In this document: one piece after another, positions 26,584 to 34,983 of the stretch | How the letters are laid out: each line of letters opens with the position of its first letter | Position numbering within the stretch: the stretch's first letter is position 1 | Source: Flagellimonas onchidii | Lineage (GTDB): Bacteria > Bacteroidota > Bacteroidia > Flavobacteriales > Flavobacteriaceae | DNA length: 64,000 nucleotides | Direction: 5' to 3' | Assembly: GCF_004804315.1 (NCBI RefSeq) | Contig: NZ_SRXX01000011.1 | Coordinates: 95,536 to 159,535 of the forward strand | Notes under the pieces: generated by a model | What the model saw: the letters and a program-made list of their open reading frames with translations, nothing else | Told to the model about the DNA's origin: nothing | Databases searched by the model: none | Position numbers and translations under genes: made by a program

Positions 26584-27506
26584 GCAAAATCATAAGAATC
26601 GGCACTCGCGATAGTGAACTTGCTTTGTGGCAAGCGCACACAGTTCAGGACAAATTAGAAAAACTGGGCTATGATACCACTTTAGTGCCCATAAAATCTA
26701 CTGGAGACCAGGTCTTGGACAAACCACTTTATGAGCTTGGAATTACAGGAATCTTTACCAAAACCTTGGATATAGCTTTACTGAAGGGTCAAATTGATAT
26801 TGCCGTGCATTCTATGAAAGATGTGCCCACCCAATTACCTAAAGGTATTGTTCAAGTGGCAGTTTTGGAGCGTGCCATAACCCATGATATTCTTGTGCAC
26901 AAAGGATTGGATTTTTTAGAATCTGATGAACCTTCAACAATTGCTACAGGAAGCTTGCGGCGTAAGGCGCAGTGGTTGAACAAATTTCCTCACCATAATG
27001 TGGTAGATTTAAGGGGAAACGTGAATACTCGCCTTCTAAAACTTATAGAAAACGACTGGAGTGGTGCCATTTTTGCCCAAGCAGGATTACAGCGGATAAA
27101 ATTACTTCCAAAGGATGCCATGGTGCTCGATTGGATGGTTCCGGCACCGGCTCAAGGAGCAATGGTCGTAGTCGCGCAAGAAAACGATGACTTTTCAAAG
27201 GATGCATTGAAAAAATTGAATCATTCTGATTCAGAAATTGCTACAGGCATTGAGCGTGAATTTTTAAGAACGCTTGAGGGAGGTTGTACCGCACCCATTG
27301 GAGCTTTAGCGGAAATAAAAGACCAAGTGGTTTATTTCAAAGGAGTATTGTTTTCGCTTGATGGAACGGAAAAAATAGGTATTGAAAAGAACCTTCCACT
27401 TTCAAAAGCCAAAGACTTTGGACAAGCTTGTGCCAAAGAAGTTTTGGATAAAGGTGGAGATAAATTGATGGAGGCCCTACGAAATGAAAACAGTGCTCTC
27501 CATTAA
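26580..27506 (+). CDS. hemC: Hydroxymethylbilane synthase (porphobilinogen deaminase)
   Basis: 308 residues. Joins four porphobilinogens into hydroxymethylbilane. Seen: the opening IRIGTRDSELALWQA, the catalytic-loop KSTGDQVLDKPLYELG, HSMKDVPTQLPKG with the catalytic Asp, the RRKAQW and LRGNVNTRL motifs, and Cys236 in LEGGCTAPIGA, which carries the dipyrromethane cofactor. The last 8 codons overlap the ancestral hemD start (ATG 27484); the protein itself is not altered by the element inserted downstream, apart perhaps from its final residues SALH. It overlaps hemA by 4 nt. Confidence 0.94.
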   Translation: MSKIIRIGTRDSELALWQAHTVQDKLEKLGYDTTLVPIKSTGDQVLDKPLYELGITGIFTKTLDIALLKGQIDIAVHSMKDVPTQLPKGIVQVAVLERAITHDILVHKGLDFLESDEPSTIATGSLRRKAQWLNKFPHHNVVDLRGNVNTRLLKLIENDWSGAIFAQAGLQRIKLLPKDAMVLDWMVPAPAQGAMVVVAQENDDFSKDALKKLNHSDSEIATGIEREFLRTLEGGCTAPIGALAEIKDQVVYFKGVLFSLDGTEKIGIEKNLPLSKAKDFGQACAKEVLDKGGDKLMEALRNENSALH

Positions 27507-27552
27507 CATAAAGATTGATAGTCCCCTCTCCCCGGGGAGAGGGCTAGGGTGA
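27484..27552 (+). pseudogene. Stranded 5' end of ancestral hemD
   Basis: ATG at 27484 opens MKTVLSINI, which matches the HemD-type start now separated from its body. It runs 22 codons into the left inverted repeat of the DUF559 element and stops at TGA 27550-27552. It is in the same frame as the fusion ORF that starts 6 nt later at 27559, so reinitiation after this stop is plausible. Confidence 0.6.
27490..27510 (+). repeat. Left copy of imperfect direct repeat flanking the DUF559 element
   Basis: ACAGTGCTCTCC at the start, then ATTAACATA. It matches 28000-28020 at 17 of 21 positions and lies in the ancestral hemD frame. Confidence 0.65.
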
Positions 27553-27556
27553 GGGG
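27523..27556 (+). repeat. Left terminal inverted repeat of the DUF559 element
   Basis: Contains the perfect 20-bp palindrome CCCTCTCCCCGGGGAGAGGG (27524-27543) followed by ctaGGGTGAGGGG. The inverse complement of the right end (27961-27995) has the same order: palindrome, then GGGGTGAGG. The final GAGGGG lies 2-7 nt upstream of the ATG at 27559 and may act as its ribosome binding site. Confidence 0.8.
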
Positions 27557-27558
27557 AA

Positions 27559-28659
27559 ATGAACAAGAAAATCCAAATAGCGAGGTTATTACGAAAAGAA
27601 CAGACCAAAGCAGAAAAAAAGCTTTGGGGTTGTCTTCGAAACCGGAATTTTGAAAATCTGAAATTTAGGAGGCAACATCCTTTAAAGGAATATATCCTTG
27701 ACTTTTTTTGTGAAGAATATGGAATTGTCATCGAATTGGATGGCGAATACCATAATCAACCAAATCAAAAGGAAAAAGATGAATTAAGGGATACTCATCT
27801 TAAAAACTTAGGCTATTTGGTATTGCGTTTTGAAAACAAAGTGGTTTTTGAAGAAATTGACACCTTACTACAAACCATAAAAAATGCCAAAGAAAAGCAG
27901 TATGGATTTTCAATGGTTAGGAAAAAACAACTGGAAGAAAGAAACAGCATTCGCAAAAAACACCTCACCCCGACCCTCTCCTCAAGGAGAGGGAGCAGTA
28001 CAATACTCTCCACTAAAATACTAACCCCATCCCAAAAAGAATTATTGCTGAACTCGGGCTTAGGCTTCGTGGAATACAATGCTCTGGAGATTGAATTTTT
28101 GGATATTGAAATTCCAACAAACTATTCCAACTATATTTTCACCAGTAAAAATGCGGTTAAAGCTTTTCTTAGCCACTTTGATGACACCAATTTTTTGGAA
28201 TATCGTGCTTTCTGTGTTGGCGAAAAGACAAAATCTATTTTAGAGGAAAATGGCCTTAATGTGGTTAAAATGGCTCAAAATGCATCGGAATTGGCTGATT
28301 TTATCACAAAAAACCACAAAATTAAGGAGTTTCTGTTTTTTAGCGGAAATCGAAGGAGAGATGAATTACCTGAAATTCTTTCAAAAAATAACGTTCAGTA
28401 TAAAGAAATCCAAACCTATAAAACGCATTTAAAACCCAAAAAATTCAACCGGGCTTTTGACGGTGTTCTTTTCTTTAGCCCTAGTGGGATTCGAAGTTAT
28501 TTAAAGGAAAACGCTGTTGGCCAAAGTTGGACTTTTTGTATTGGACCAACAACATCTGCTGAGGCTAAAAAACATACAGATCAAATTATAACCGCCAATA
28601 AACCCACCGTAGAAAACGTGTTGGTGCAAGCCATAAAATATTTTAAGCAACATGATTAA
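27559..28659 (+). CDS. hemD: DUF559 nuclease-uroporphyrinogen-III synthase fusion
   Basis: 366 residues in one uninterrupted frame. Residues 1-115 are a DUF559 (Vsr-like PD-(D/E)XK) domain: [32 protein letters not shown] with Asp48, [10 protein letters not shown] with Glu59 and Asp61, and [11 protein letters not shown]; the catalytic acids look intact. Residues 135-147 ([13 protein letters not shown]) translate the element's right repeat. From Thr148 to the end is uroporphyrinogen-III synthase (HemD), which cyclises hydroxymethylbilane: [53 protein letters not shown]. Those 219 residues are a full-length HemD. The only ATG available is that of the nuclease. The last 8 nt overlap hemE. As hemD is needed for heme, the fusion presumably works. 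Confidence 0.85.
   Translation: MNKKIQIARLLRKEQTKAEKKLWGCLRNRNFENLKFRRQHPLKEYILDFFCEEYGIVIELDGEYHNQPNQKEKDELRDTHLKNLGYLVLRFENKVVFEEIDTLLQTIKNAKEKQYGFSMVRKKQLEERNSIRKKHLTPTLSSRRGSSTILSTKILTPSQKELLLNSGLGFVEYNALEIEFLDIEIPTNYSNYIFTSKNAVKAFLSHFDDTNFLEYRAFCVGEKTKSILEENGLNVVKMAQNASELADFITKNHKIKEFLFFSGNRRRDELPEILSKNNVQYKEIQTYKTHLKPKKFNRAFDGVLFFSPSGIRSYLKENAVGQSWTFCIGPTTSAEAKKHTDQIITANKPTVENVLVQAIKYFKQHD
27961..27995 (+). repeat. Right terminal inverted repeat of the DUF559 element
   Basis: CACCTCACCCCGA followed by CCCTCTCCtcaaGGAGAGGG (27974-27993). It is the inverse complement of the left repeat in layout and most bases. It is translated in frame as part of the fusion linker. Confidence 0.8.
28000..28020 (+). 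repeat. Right copy of imperfect direct repeat flanking the DUF559 element
   Basis: ACAATACTCTCC at the start, then ACTAAAATA, joined directly to the HemD coding body. Four differences from the left copy at 27490-27510. Confidence 0.65.
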
Positions 28660-29677
28660 AAACGACCTATTTCTTAGAGCCTTAAAAGGCGAAACGGTAG
28701 ACAGACCACCAGTATGGATGATGCGTCAAGCTGGACGCTACCTGCCCGAGTTCATGGCGCTAAGAGAAAAATATGACTTCTTTACCCGTTGTCAAACCCC
28801 AGAACTTGCTTCGGAAATTACGGTTCAACCTATTCGACGATATGGCATGGATGCTGCCATTTTGTTCAGTGATATTTTGGTAATCCCACAAGCCATGGAT
28901 ATTGAAGTGCAAATGAAACCAAACTTCGGTCCTTATCTACCTAATCCAATTCGTTCCGCAAAAGATTTGGAAAGCGTAGTTGTTCCTGATATCCAAGAAT
29001 CGTTGGGCTATGTCATGGATGCCATTACCCAAACCAAAGAAAAATTGGAGGATGAAATTCCATTAATTGGTTTTGCTGGTTCCCCATGGACCATTTTGTG
29101 TTATTGTGTGGAAGGGCAAGGAAGTAAAAGTTTTGACAAAGCAAGGGGCTTTTGCTTTACCCAACCTGAGGCAGCCCACCAACTACTGCAAAAAATAACA
29201 GATACTACCATTGCTTATTTAAAGGCTAAGGTTAAAGCCGGTGTCAATGCAGTTCAAGTATTTGATTCATGGGGAGGAATGTTGTCTCCTACCGACTACC
29301 AAGAGTTTTCATGGAAATACATCCAACAAATTGTTGATGCACTGAAAGAGGAAGCGCCTGTGATTGTCTTCGGAAAGGGCTGTTGGTTTGCGTTAAGGGA
29401 AATGGCTCAATCCGGAGCTTCAGCTGTTGGCGTTGATTGGACATGCTCTGCCCAAAATGCACGTTATCTAACGGGGGGAAATATTACGCTTCAAGGAAAT
29501 TTTGACCCAGCCCGACTATTATCTCCTCCTTCCGAAATCAAAAAAATGGTCACCCAAATGATTCGAGAATTTGGGAAAGACAAATATGTGGTGAATCTGG
29601 GGCATGGGATTTTACCCCATATCCCTTTAGAAAATGCCAAGGCATTTATCGATGCAGTAAAAGAATATTCTGAATAG
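28652..29677 (+). CDS. hemE: Uroporphyrinogen decarboxylase
   Basis: 341 residues, the usual length. Removes four carboxyls from uroporphyrinogen III to give coproporphyrinogen III. Seen: [15 protein letters not shown] with the substrate-binding Arg pair, [16 protein letters not shown] with the essential Asp, [23 protein letters not shown], and [14 protein letters not shown] near the C-terminus. The ATG lies inside the last codons of the hemD fusion (8-nt overlap), so its translation is probably coupled to it. Confidence 0.95.
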   Translation: MIKNDLFLRALKGETVDRPPVWMMRQAGRYLPEFMALREKYDFFTRCQTPELASEITVQPIRRYGMDAAILFSDILVIPQAMDIEVQMKPNFGPYLPNPIRSAKDLESVVVPDIQESLGYVMDAITQTKEKLEDEIPLIGFAGSPWTILCYCVEGQGSKSFDKARGFCFTQPEAAHQLLQKITDTTIAYLKAKVKAGVNAVQVFDSWGGMLSPTDYQEFSWKYIQQIVDALKEEAPVIVFGKGCWFALREMAQSGASAVGVDWTCSAQNARYLTGGNITLQGNFDPARLLSPPSEIKKMVTQMIREFGKDKYVVNLGHGILPHIPLENAKAFIDAVKEYSE

Positions 29678-29692
29678 ATTTTAAAAATTTTG

Positions 29693-30238
29693 ATGCAGGT
29701 CGAATTTGAAAACTACAGCATAAGCCCCATTCGAGAAAAAGATGCTTGGAGCATTTGCGACTTTGTGGTTTCCAACGAAGAACGACTTAAAGATTATTTC
29801 CCAAAAACAGTACAAGAAAACCTGAATCCCACATTGTCGCAGTACTTTGTTGTGAAAAAGGTCAAAGCGTTTTTAGCAGAGGAAGAATACCTTTTCACCA
29901 TAAAAGAAAACAGAAATAGGGCCATTATCGGATTGGTTTATGTGAAAGAACTGGACAAATTGCAAAATCAAGCTGAGTTAGCGTATTGCATTGGCTATCA
30001 ATATGAGGACAAGGGGATTATGACGGCCAGCATTAAGAATTTGATACTATGGTGTTTCAATGATAAGGGACTCAAAACCCTGCAAATCATTGTTCACAAT
30101 AGCAACTTGGCGAGTAAAAAAATTGCAGAACGCAATGGATTTCAATGGAAGCAAACATTGTTGAAAGAACATACCACGGGCAACGGTAAGACCTTGGATA
30201 TGGAATTATACGAACTCCAAAATCCTGGTCAGCAATGA
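29693..30238 (+). CDS. GNAT-family N-acetyltransferase
   Basis: 181 residues from the ATG at 29693 (a TTG one codon earlier is less likely). RimJ/RimL-like GNAT pattern: ISPIREKDAWSICDFV at the start, ELAYCIGYQYEDKGIMTASI for the acetyl-CoA pyrophosphate loop, and TLQIIVHNSNLASKKIAERNGF near the end, a strong GNAT signature. Probably acetylates a protein N-terminus or small amine. It is embedded in the hem operon: 15 nt after hemE, and its stop overlaps the next gene by 4 nt. Confidence 0.85.
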   Translation: MQVEFENYSISPIREKDAWSICDFVVSNEERLKDYFPKTVQENLNPTLSQYFVVKKVKAFLAEEEYLFTIKENRNRAIIGLVYVKELDKLQNQAELAYCIGYQYEDKGIMTASIKNLILWCFNDKGLKTLQIIVHNSNLASKKIAERNGFQWKQTLLKEHTTGNGKTLDMELYELQNPGQQ

Positions 30239-30732
30239 TAAAAGTGTTCAAAACATTGAAAAGGATTAGCCTAAGAAGCTTCTGGGTTTTGACAAAGCTA
30301 TGCTTAAGATTTCCCTTCTTTGTTTTTCCCACGCTATCAGCTACCAAACAATGTATGTCGCTTTCAACGGAATTATACGGTCGATTACATTATAAAAATG
30401 GTCCTGCGAATGCTTTTAGACATGCATTTTGGAATTATTTGATTGCCAAAAAATGTTTCAGTTGGAAGAAAAAAGAGGATAGAGTGCTTATCTGGACAAA
30501 GAAAATTACGGATTGGCATGAAAATGCTTTTCCTAATTTCGAATTGGCAAAAAAGATGGACTTGCATAACAATGAGGTAGGACGCCTTATTTTCAAGGAG
30601 CACTTTTCAAAATTGGAAAATCACGTTGTAGATATTTTGAGAGAAATGACCTCAAAGGCAACTAAAATAGATGCTCAGACGGATTTTACTTTAGTAAAAA
30701 ACCAATTGGTTTATATAATTGACAACGAATGA
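30235..30732 (+). CDS. DUF6973-like protein in the hem operon
   Basis: 165 residues. The start overlaps the GNAT gene by 4 nt and the stop overlaps hemF by 4 nt. A basic N-terminus with a hydrophobic stretch (FWVLTKLCLRFPFFVFPTL) is followed by GPANAFRHAFWNYLIAKK, then ITDWHENAFP and KMDLHNNEVGR. The His/Asn/Glu pattern (RHAFWN ... WHE ... DLHNNEVG) is what I recall of DUF6973 and may form a metal site. No function is known; its fixed place between two hem genes could indicate a link to heme or be incidental. Confidence 0.6.
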   Translation: MIKVFKTLKRISLRSFWVLTKLCLRFPFFVFPTLSATKQCMSLSTELYGRLHYKNGPANAFRHAFWNYLIAKKCFSWKKKEDRVLIWTKKITDWHENAFPNFELAKKMDLHNNEVGRLIFKEHFSKLENHVVDILREMTSKATKIDAQTDFTLVKNQLVYIIDNE

Positions 30733-31631
30733 AGGACAAATTTTACGATTACATACAACAGCTTCAAGGTACCATAACAAGCAAACTGGAACAGGTCGAT
30801 GGAACGGCAAAATTCCAGGAAGATTTATGGAAAAGACCCGAAGGTGGTGGAGGCCGAACCCGGGTAATTGAAAATGGTGCTGTTTTTGAAAAAGGCGGGG
30901 TGAATATCTCTGCTGTACATGGTGCTCTTCCCCAAAGTATGCAAAATTATTTCAATGTAAAAGATGCCGATTTCTTTGCTTGTGGATTAAGTTTAGTGAT
31001 TCATCCAAAGAGTCCAATGGTTCCCACAGTGCATGCCAATTGGCGTTACTTTGAAATGTATGATAAAGAAGGGAATATTGTAGATCAATGGTTCGGAGGC
31101 GGCCAGGATTTGACACCCTATTATCTCTTTGAAGAAGATGTAAAGCACTTTCATTCAGTTTGCAAAAGGGCTTGTGATGCGAATAATCCGGAGTTTTATT
31201 CAAGCTACAAAAAAAGATGCGATGAATATTTCTGGAACTCCCATCGAAACGAAGCAAGAGGTGTAGGTGGACTTTTCTTTGATTATTGCAAAGGGACAGA
31301 TTCAACTACAATGGAAGATTGGTACAACTTTGTAACCGAGGTAGGAGATAGTTTTCTGGAAGCTTATATACCAATCGTTTTAGAAAGAAAAGAGCTCTCT
31401 TACACCCAAAAACAAAGAGATTGGCAAGAAATTAGACGTGGAAGATATGTGGAATTCAATTTGATTCATGACAAAGGAACCCTTTTTGGATTGAAGACCA
31501 ATGGACGCATTGAGAGTATTTTAATGAGTCTACCACCACATGTACAATGGAGGTATGATTATCACCCCGAAAAAGGAAGTGAAGAGGAAAGATTGATTCA
31601 AGTTTTAAGAGAGCCTAAAGATTGGGTATAA
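30729..31631 (+). CDS. hemF: Coproporphyrinogen III oxidase, oxygen-dependent
   Basis: 300 residues. Converts coproporphyrinogen III to protoporphyrinogen IX using O2. Signature sequences are present: WKRPEGGGGRTRVIENG, MVPTVHANWRYFEM, WFGGGQDLTPYYLF, HRNEARGVGGLFFDY, RRGRYVEFNLIHDKGT and LMSLPPHVQWRYDY. This implies aerobic life; an anaerobic hemN is not seen in this window. The start overlaps the upstream gene (ATGA). Confidence 0.95.
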   Translation: MKDKFYDYIQQLQGTITSKLEQVDGTAKFQEDLWKRPEGGGGRTRVIENGAVFEKGGVNISAVHGALPQSMQNYFNVKDADFFACGLSLVIHPKSPMVPTVHANWRYFEMYDKEGNIVDQWFGGGQDLTPYYLFEEDVKHFHSVCKRACDANNPEFYSSYKKRCDEYFWNSHRNEARGVGGLFFDYCKGTDSTTMEDWYNFVTEVGDSFLEAYIPIVLERKELSYTQKQRDWQEIRRGRYVEFNLIHDKGTLFGLKTNGRIESILMSLPPHVQWRYDYHPEKGSEEERLIQVLREPKDWV

Positions 31632-31661
31632 TATTATATATTTAGCCAAACACCTATCACT

Positions 31662-32954
31662 ATGCTAGACAGCTTATTGGAAGCGCTTCAATTTTCCCCA
31701 GACAACATCCCGTTAAAGTTTCAGATTGCCAAAATTTATATAGGCCAATCAAAATATTTGGAAGCTGAGAAACAACTTGTGGAAATTTTGGAAATCCAAC
31801 CAAATCACTCAGAAGCCAAGTTCAATTTAGCGGGTTGCTTTTACCGTCAACAAAAAATAACCGCAGCTGAAGTTATTCTGGAAGAACTTATAAAAGAAGA
31901 ATCCAAGATTTCTTATTTGGAGTTGTTGTGCCAGTGCCAAATTAAACAAGCGAATCTGTCTCTAGCACAAGAAACCTATGAGGAAATATTGGAAATCAAC
32001 CCGCAATACCAAAATGAGGAGTTCGATGCTCAACTTAAAGTTCCAATGCAATCAACCACGGAGGAGTTTAGTGATTCAGATGCCATTTTTTTGAGTAAAC
32101 CAAAGGTTTCCTTCAAAGATGTGGGGGGAATGGGACACGTCAAAAATGAAATCGACCTTAAAATCATAAAACCTTTGGAGCACAAAGAGCTTTATGAACA
32201 ATATGGCAAGAAAATAGGAGGGGGAATTTTGCTTTATGGCCCTCCCGGGTGTGGAAAAACCCATATAGCCAGAGCAACTGCAGGTCAAATACAAGCCAAC
32301 TTTATCAATGTCGGAATCAATGACATCCTTGATATTTGGTTGGGTAGTTCAGAGCGAAACTTACATGAGATCTTTGAAACAGCAAGGAGAAATAAACCTT
32401 GCGTCATTTTTATTGATGAAATTGATGCGCTTGGGGCCAATAGGAATGATATCAACCAAAAGGCTGGTAGAACCATAATCAATCAATTTTTGGCTGAACT
32501 TGATGGAATTGATTCGGACAATGATGGCATTTTGGTCATAGGAGCTACCAATGCTCCTTGGTATTTGGATCCGGCTTTTAGGAGACCGGGAAGATTTGAC
32601 AGAATCATTTTTGTAACACCACCTGATTTAGAATCTAGAGAAGCCATTTTCGACGTTCAACTAAAGGGAAAACCTCTGGGGAATATCGACCTGTCCGTAC
32701 TGGCTAAACGTACCCAAACTTTTTCGGGCGCTGACATCAATGCTGTAATTGATTTAGCGATTGAAGAAAAACTTCAATCCTCCTTCAAGGATGGAATCCC
32801 AAAACCCCTAGAAACCAAGGACCTTCTAAAGGCCATTAAAAAAACGAAACCAACTACCAAGGAATGGTTTGGGTCTGCTAAAAATTATGCCCTTTATTCC
32901 AACGATGGAGGCCTTTATGATGATATTTTGACCTACTTAAACATCAAAAAGTAA
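31662..32954 (+). CDS. TPR-AAA ATPase
   Basis: 430 residues. The N-terminal 120 have three tetratricopeptide-like repeats (AEKQLVEILEIQPNHSEAKF, AQETYEEILEINPQYQ). An AAA+ module of the classical clade follows: Walker A GPPGCGKT (193-200), Walker B CVIFIDEIDALG (247-258), sensor-1 GATNAP and the paired arginine-finger region FRRPGRFDR. It resembles FtsH/Cdc48-type AAA cores but has no protease domain, so it is probably a chaperone or unfoldase with TPR-recruited substrates. The next gene, a TPR membrane protein, starts on the A of its stop codon (TAATG). Confidence 0.87.
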   Translation: MLDSLLEALQFSPDNIPLKFQIAKIYIGQSKYLEAEKQLVEILEIQPNHSEAKFNLAGCFYRQQKITAAEVILEELIKEESKISYLELLCQCQIKQANLSLAQETYEEILEINPQYQNEEFDAQLKVPMQSTTEEFSDSDAIFLSKPKVSFKDVGGMGHVKNEIDLKIIKPLEHKELYEQYGKKIGGGILLYGPPGCGKTHIARATAGQIQANFINVGINDILDIWLGSSERNLHEIFETARRNKPCVIFIDEIDALGANRNDINQKAGRTIINQFLAELDGIDSDNDGILVIGATNAPWYLDPAFRRPGRFDRIIFVTPPDLESREAIFDVQLKGKPLGNIDLSVLAKRTQTFSGADINAVIDLAIEEKLQSSFKDGIPKPLETKDLLKAIKKTKPTTKEWFGSAKNYALYSNDGGLYDDILTYLNIKK

Positions 32955-34177
32955 TGGAATCCCAAAATCAACTTCGGGGAATGCAGCTTTATAAGTTGGG
33001 TCGATATACAGAAGCTACCACATACTTCAACCAAGCAATTGTATCAGATTCAAACGACATCACCAGCAAATATTACTTGATACTGAGTCAAATCAACCTT
33101 AAAGACTTTGATAAAGCTACCCAATTGCTCAATGGCCTTGAAAGGGATATTCCTAACGAGGCTGATGTATATTTTTTATGGGCTCAGCTTCTTTTCTCGC
33201 AGGAAAATTACACATTGGCCCTGCAAAAAATTTTCGAAGCCATAAACATAAACCCCGTAAATGATAATTTTTTTGGAGTAAAAGGGGCCATTTTACTAAA
33301 CTTAAAAAAGTATGATGAGGCACTGATGGCCGTCGAGGAGGGATTAAGGATTGATGCAAAAAACAGTTATTGCCTTAATGTTCGAGCTCAAATATTAACC
33401 AAATTGGATAGAAAAGATGAAGCAAGATCTACAGTGGAAAACATTTTGCACGACAATCCTGAGGATGCATATTCATATACCAATGTTGGATGGGTAGAGC
33501 TGGAACAAGGAAATATAAAAAAAGCGCAAGATCACTTTAAAGAAGCGTTGAGGTTTGATCCAAATTTCGAATATGCAAGACATGGTATGACCACTGCCAT
33601 TAAAGGAAAAAACCCCATTTATGCGGCATATTTAAAATATGCTTTCTGGATAGCGAAAAAATCCTCGAAAAATCAATGGGTATTTATCATCGGGATTTAT
33701 CTTATATACCGTTTTGCTTTTAAAATATTGAGTGCTAGTGGATTGACCATTATTGCTATTCCGCTCATGCTTGCATACTTGGTTTTTGCCTTGGGGGCAT
33801 GGATTATGGAACCCATGTCCAATACCATTCTTTTGTTTGACAAATATGGGAAGTACCTATTGGAAAAATCCCAAAAACTGAGCGGTTATTTTTTTGGAGG
33901 ATTGTTGCTTTTCGGATTGGTTGCGTTAGCTTCATACTACATTACACAAATACCCTATACATTAATATTGGGTGTTACATTTATATGCTTGCTGATTCCA
34001 TTACCAAGAGCCTTTATTGCGAATAGTTCTTCGGGCAAAACTTTGGGGATAGCCTATTCAGCTCTTATGGCCATAATTGGAATAGCGGGACCGTTGTTTT
34101 TGGAAGGTTGGACCCCAGGGGTTGTTGTATTTCTCATGATGGTAATTTATACTTGGATAGGGAACTTTTTTGATTGA
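32954..34177 (+). CDS. TPR protein with C-terminal membrane domain
   Basis: 407 residues. About 215 residues of TPR repeats (MQLYKLGRYTEATTYFNQAI, LNLKKYDEALMAVEEGLRI, EQGNIKKAQDHFKEALRFDP) are followed by about six transmembrane helices (from roughly 238 to the end). The start overlaps the AAA gene stop (TAATG), so the two are likely partners: a cytosolic AAA ATPase and a membrane TPR scaffold. Both resemble each other in their TPR parts. Family function unknown. Confidence 0.8.
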   Translation: MESQNQLRGMQLYKLGRYTEATTYFNQAIVSDSNDITSKYYLILSQINLKDFDKATQLLNGLERDIPNEADVYFLWAQLLFSQENYTLALQKIFEAININPVNDNFFGVKGAILLNLKKYDEALMAVEEGLRIDAKNSYCLNVRAQILTKLDRKDEARSTVENILHDNPEDAYSYTNVGWVELEQGNIKKAQDHFKEALRFDPNFEYARHGMTTAIKGKNPIYAAYLKYAFWIAKKSSKNQWVFIIGIYLIYRFAFKILSASGLTIIAIPLMLAYLVFALGAWIMEPMSNTILLFDKYGKYLLEKSQKLSGYFFGGLLLFGLVALASYYITQIPYTLILGVTFICLLIPLPRAFIANSSSGKTLGIAYSALMAIIGIAGPLFLEGWTPGVVVFLMMVIYTWIGNFFD

Positions 34178-34181
34178 AAGA

Positions 34182-34970
34182 ATGAAACAGAAAATCTATC
34201 AAATAGACGCTTTTACGAACCATGTTTTTGGGGGCAACCCTGCAGCCGTATGTATTTTGGAAAATTGGTTGGATACAGACATAATGCAGAAAATTGCATT
34301 GGAAAATAATCTGGCAGAAACGGCTTTTACGGTAAAAACTGGAGCTGTTTTTGAGCTTCGTTGGTTTACTCCAGAGGTAGAGGTAGATTTATGTGGCCAT
34401 GCAACCTTGGCAACCGCTTATGTGCTCTTCAATTACCATGGTGTTTCTGAAAATACAATTGAGTTTCATTCACCAAGAAGTGGCTCACTTAAGGTTGAAA
34501 AATCTTCTGATGGGATGTTGACTTTGGATTTCCCAGCGGATGAAACTGTCGCCATTCAAAACATCCCCGAAATGGATAGTGCCCTTGGATCAACCCCTAT
34601 CAAAATCATAAAAGGAAAAACGGATTATCTGTTGATTTATAATTCACAACAGGAAATTGAAGCTTTAGACCCCAATTTTCATTTGTTGAGTCAATTGGAT
34701 TGCAGAGGAGTAATTGTTTCGGCTCCTGGCAACAGGGTGGATTTTGTCTCTCGGTTTTTTGCACCACAATCAGGTATCCCAGAAGACCCGGTTACTGGTT
34801 CAGCACATACGACTTTGACTCCTTATTGGGCCAAAATTTTAGGTAAATCCAAAATGACGGCCAAGCAGCTTTCTCAACGTGGAGGAGATTTGAATTGTGA
34901 ATTTCTTGGAGAAAGGGTCAAAATTTCAGGAAAAGCAGTTCCTTACCTTATTGGTGAGATTGAAATTTAA
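34182..34970 (+). CDS. PhzF-family isomerase/epimerase
   Basis: 262 residues from the ATG at 34182, 5 nt after the previous stop. PhzF/DapF fold: QIDAFTNHVFGGNPAAVCIL with the typical GGNPA motif, the catalytic Glu in NNLAETAFTV, VDLCGHATLATAYVLF, and EDPVTGSAHTTLTPYW at the C-terminal half. PhzF itself acts in phenazine synthesis, but most homologues act on unknown substrates and no phenazine genes are near, so only the isomerase-like fold is claimed. It is part of the hem operon by spacing. Confidence 0.87.
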   Translation: MKQKIYQIDAFTNHVFGGNPAAVCILENWLDTDIMQKIALENNLAETAFTVKTGAVFELRWFTPEVEVDLCGHATLATAYVLFNYHGVSENTIEFHSPRSGSLKVEKSSDGMLTLDFPADETVAIQNIPEMDSALGSTPIKIIKGKTDYLLIYNSQQEIEALDPNFHLLSQLDCRGVIVSAPGNRVDFVSRFFAPQSGIPEDPVTGSAHTTLTPYWAKILGKSKMTAKQLSQRGGDLNCEFLGERVKISGKAVPYLIGEIEI

Positions 34971-34983
34971 ATCAACCCGAATA

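Larger units (their letters stand above)
27490..27999 (+). mobile_element. DUF559 nuclease element inserted in hemD
   Basis: Removing exactly 510 bp (170 codons) restores an uninterrupted hemD start reading [14 protein letters not shown]. The element carries a DUF559 nuclease ORF between two GC-rich inverted repeats (27523-27556 and 27961-27995). It is flanked by an imperfect direct repeat of hemD sequence: 27490-27510 versus 28000-28020, 17 of 21 identical and in the same codon phase (TVLSINI / TILSTKI). These are signs of insertion, although the diverged duplication is unusually long for a transposon target site. The GC-rich ends contrast with the AT-rich neighbourhood. Confidence 0.75.

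Noticed and set aside
27524..27543. Left palindrome as a terminator of hemC
   Set aside because: It has no T-run and sits inside the operon; the matching inverted copy at 27974-27993 shows that it is an element end.
27477..27731. 84-codon minus-strand frame across the left element end
   Set aside because: It is antisense to the DUF559 ORF and to the inverted repeat; the plus-strand reading has the clear domain.
34897..34983. Upstream in-frame start for the thioredoxin-like gene
   Set aside because: The codons are the end of the PhzF gene in another frame; ATG 34984 gives the family-like N-terminus.
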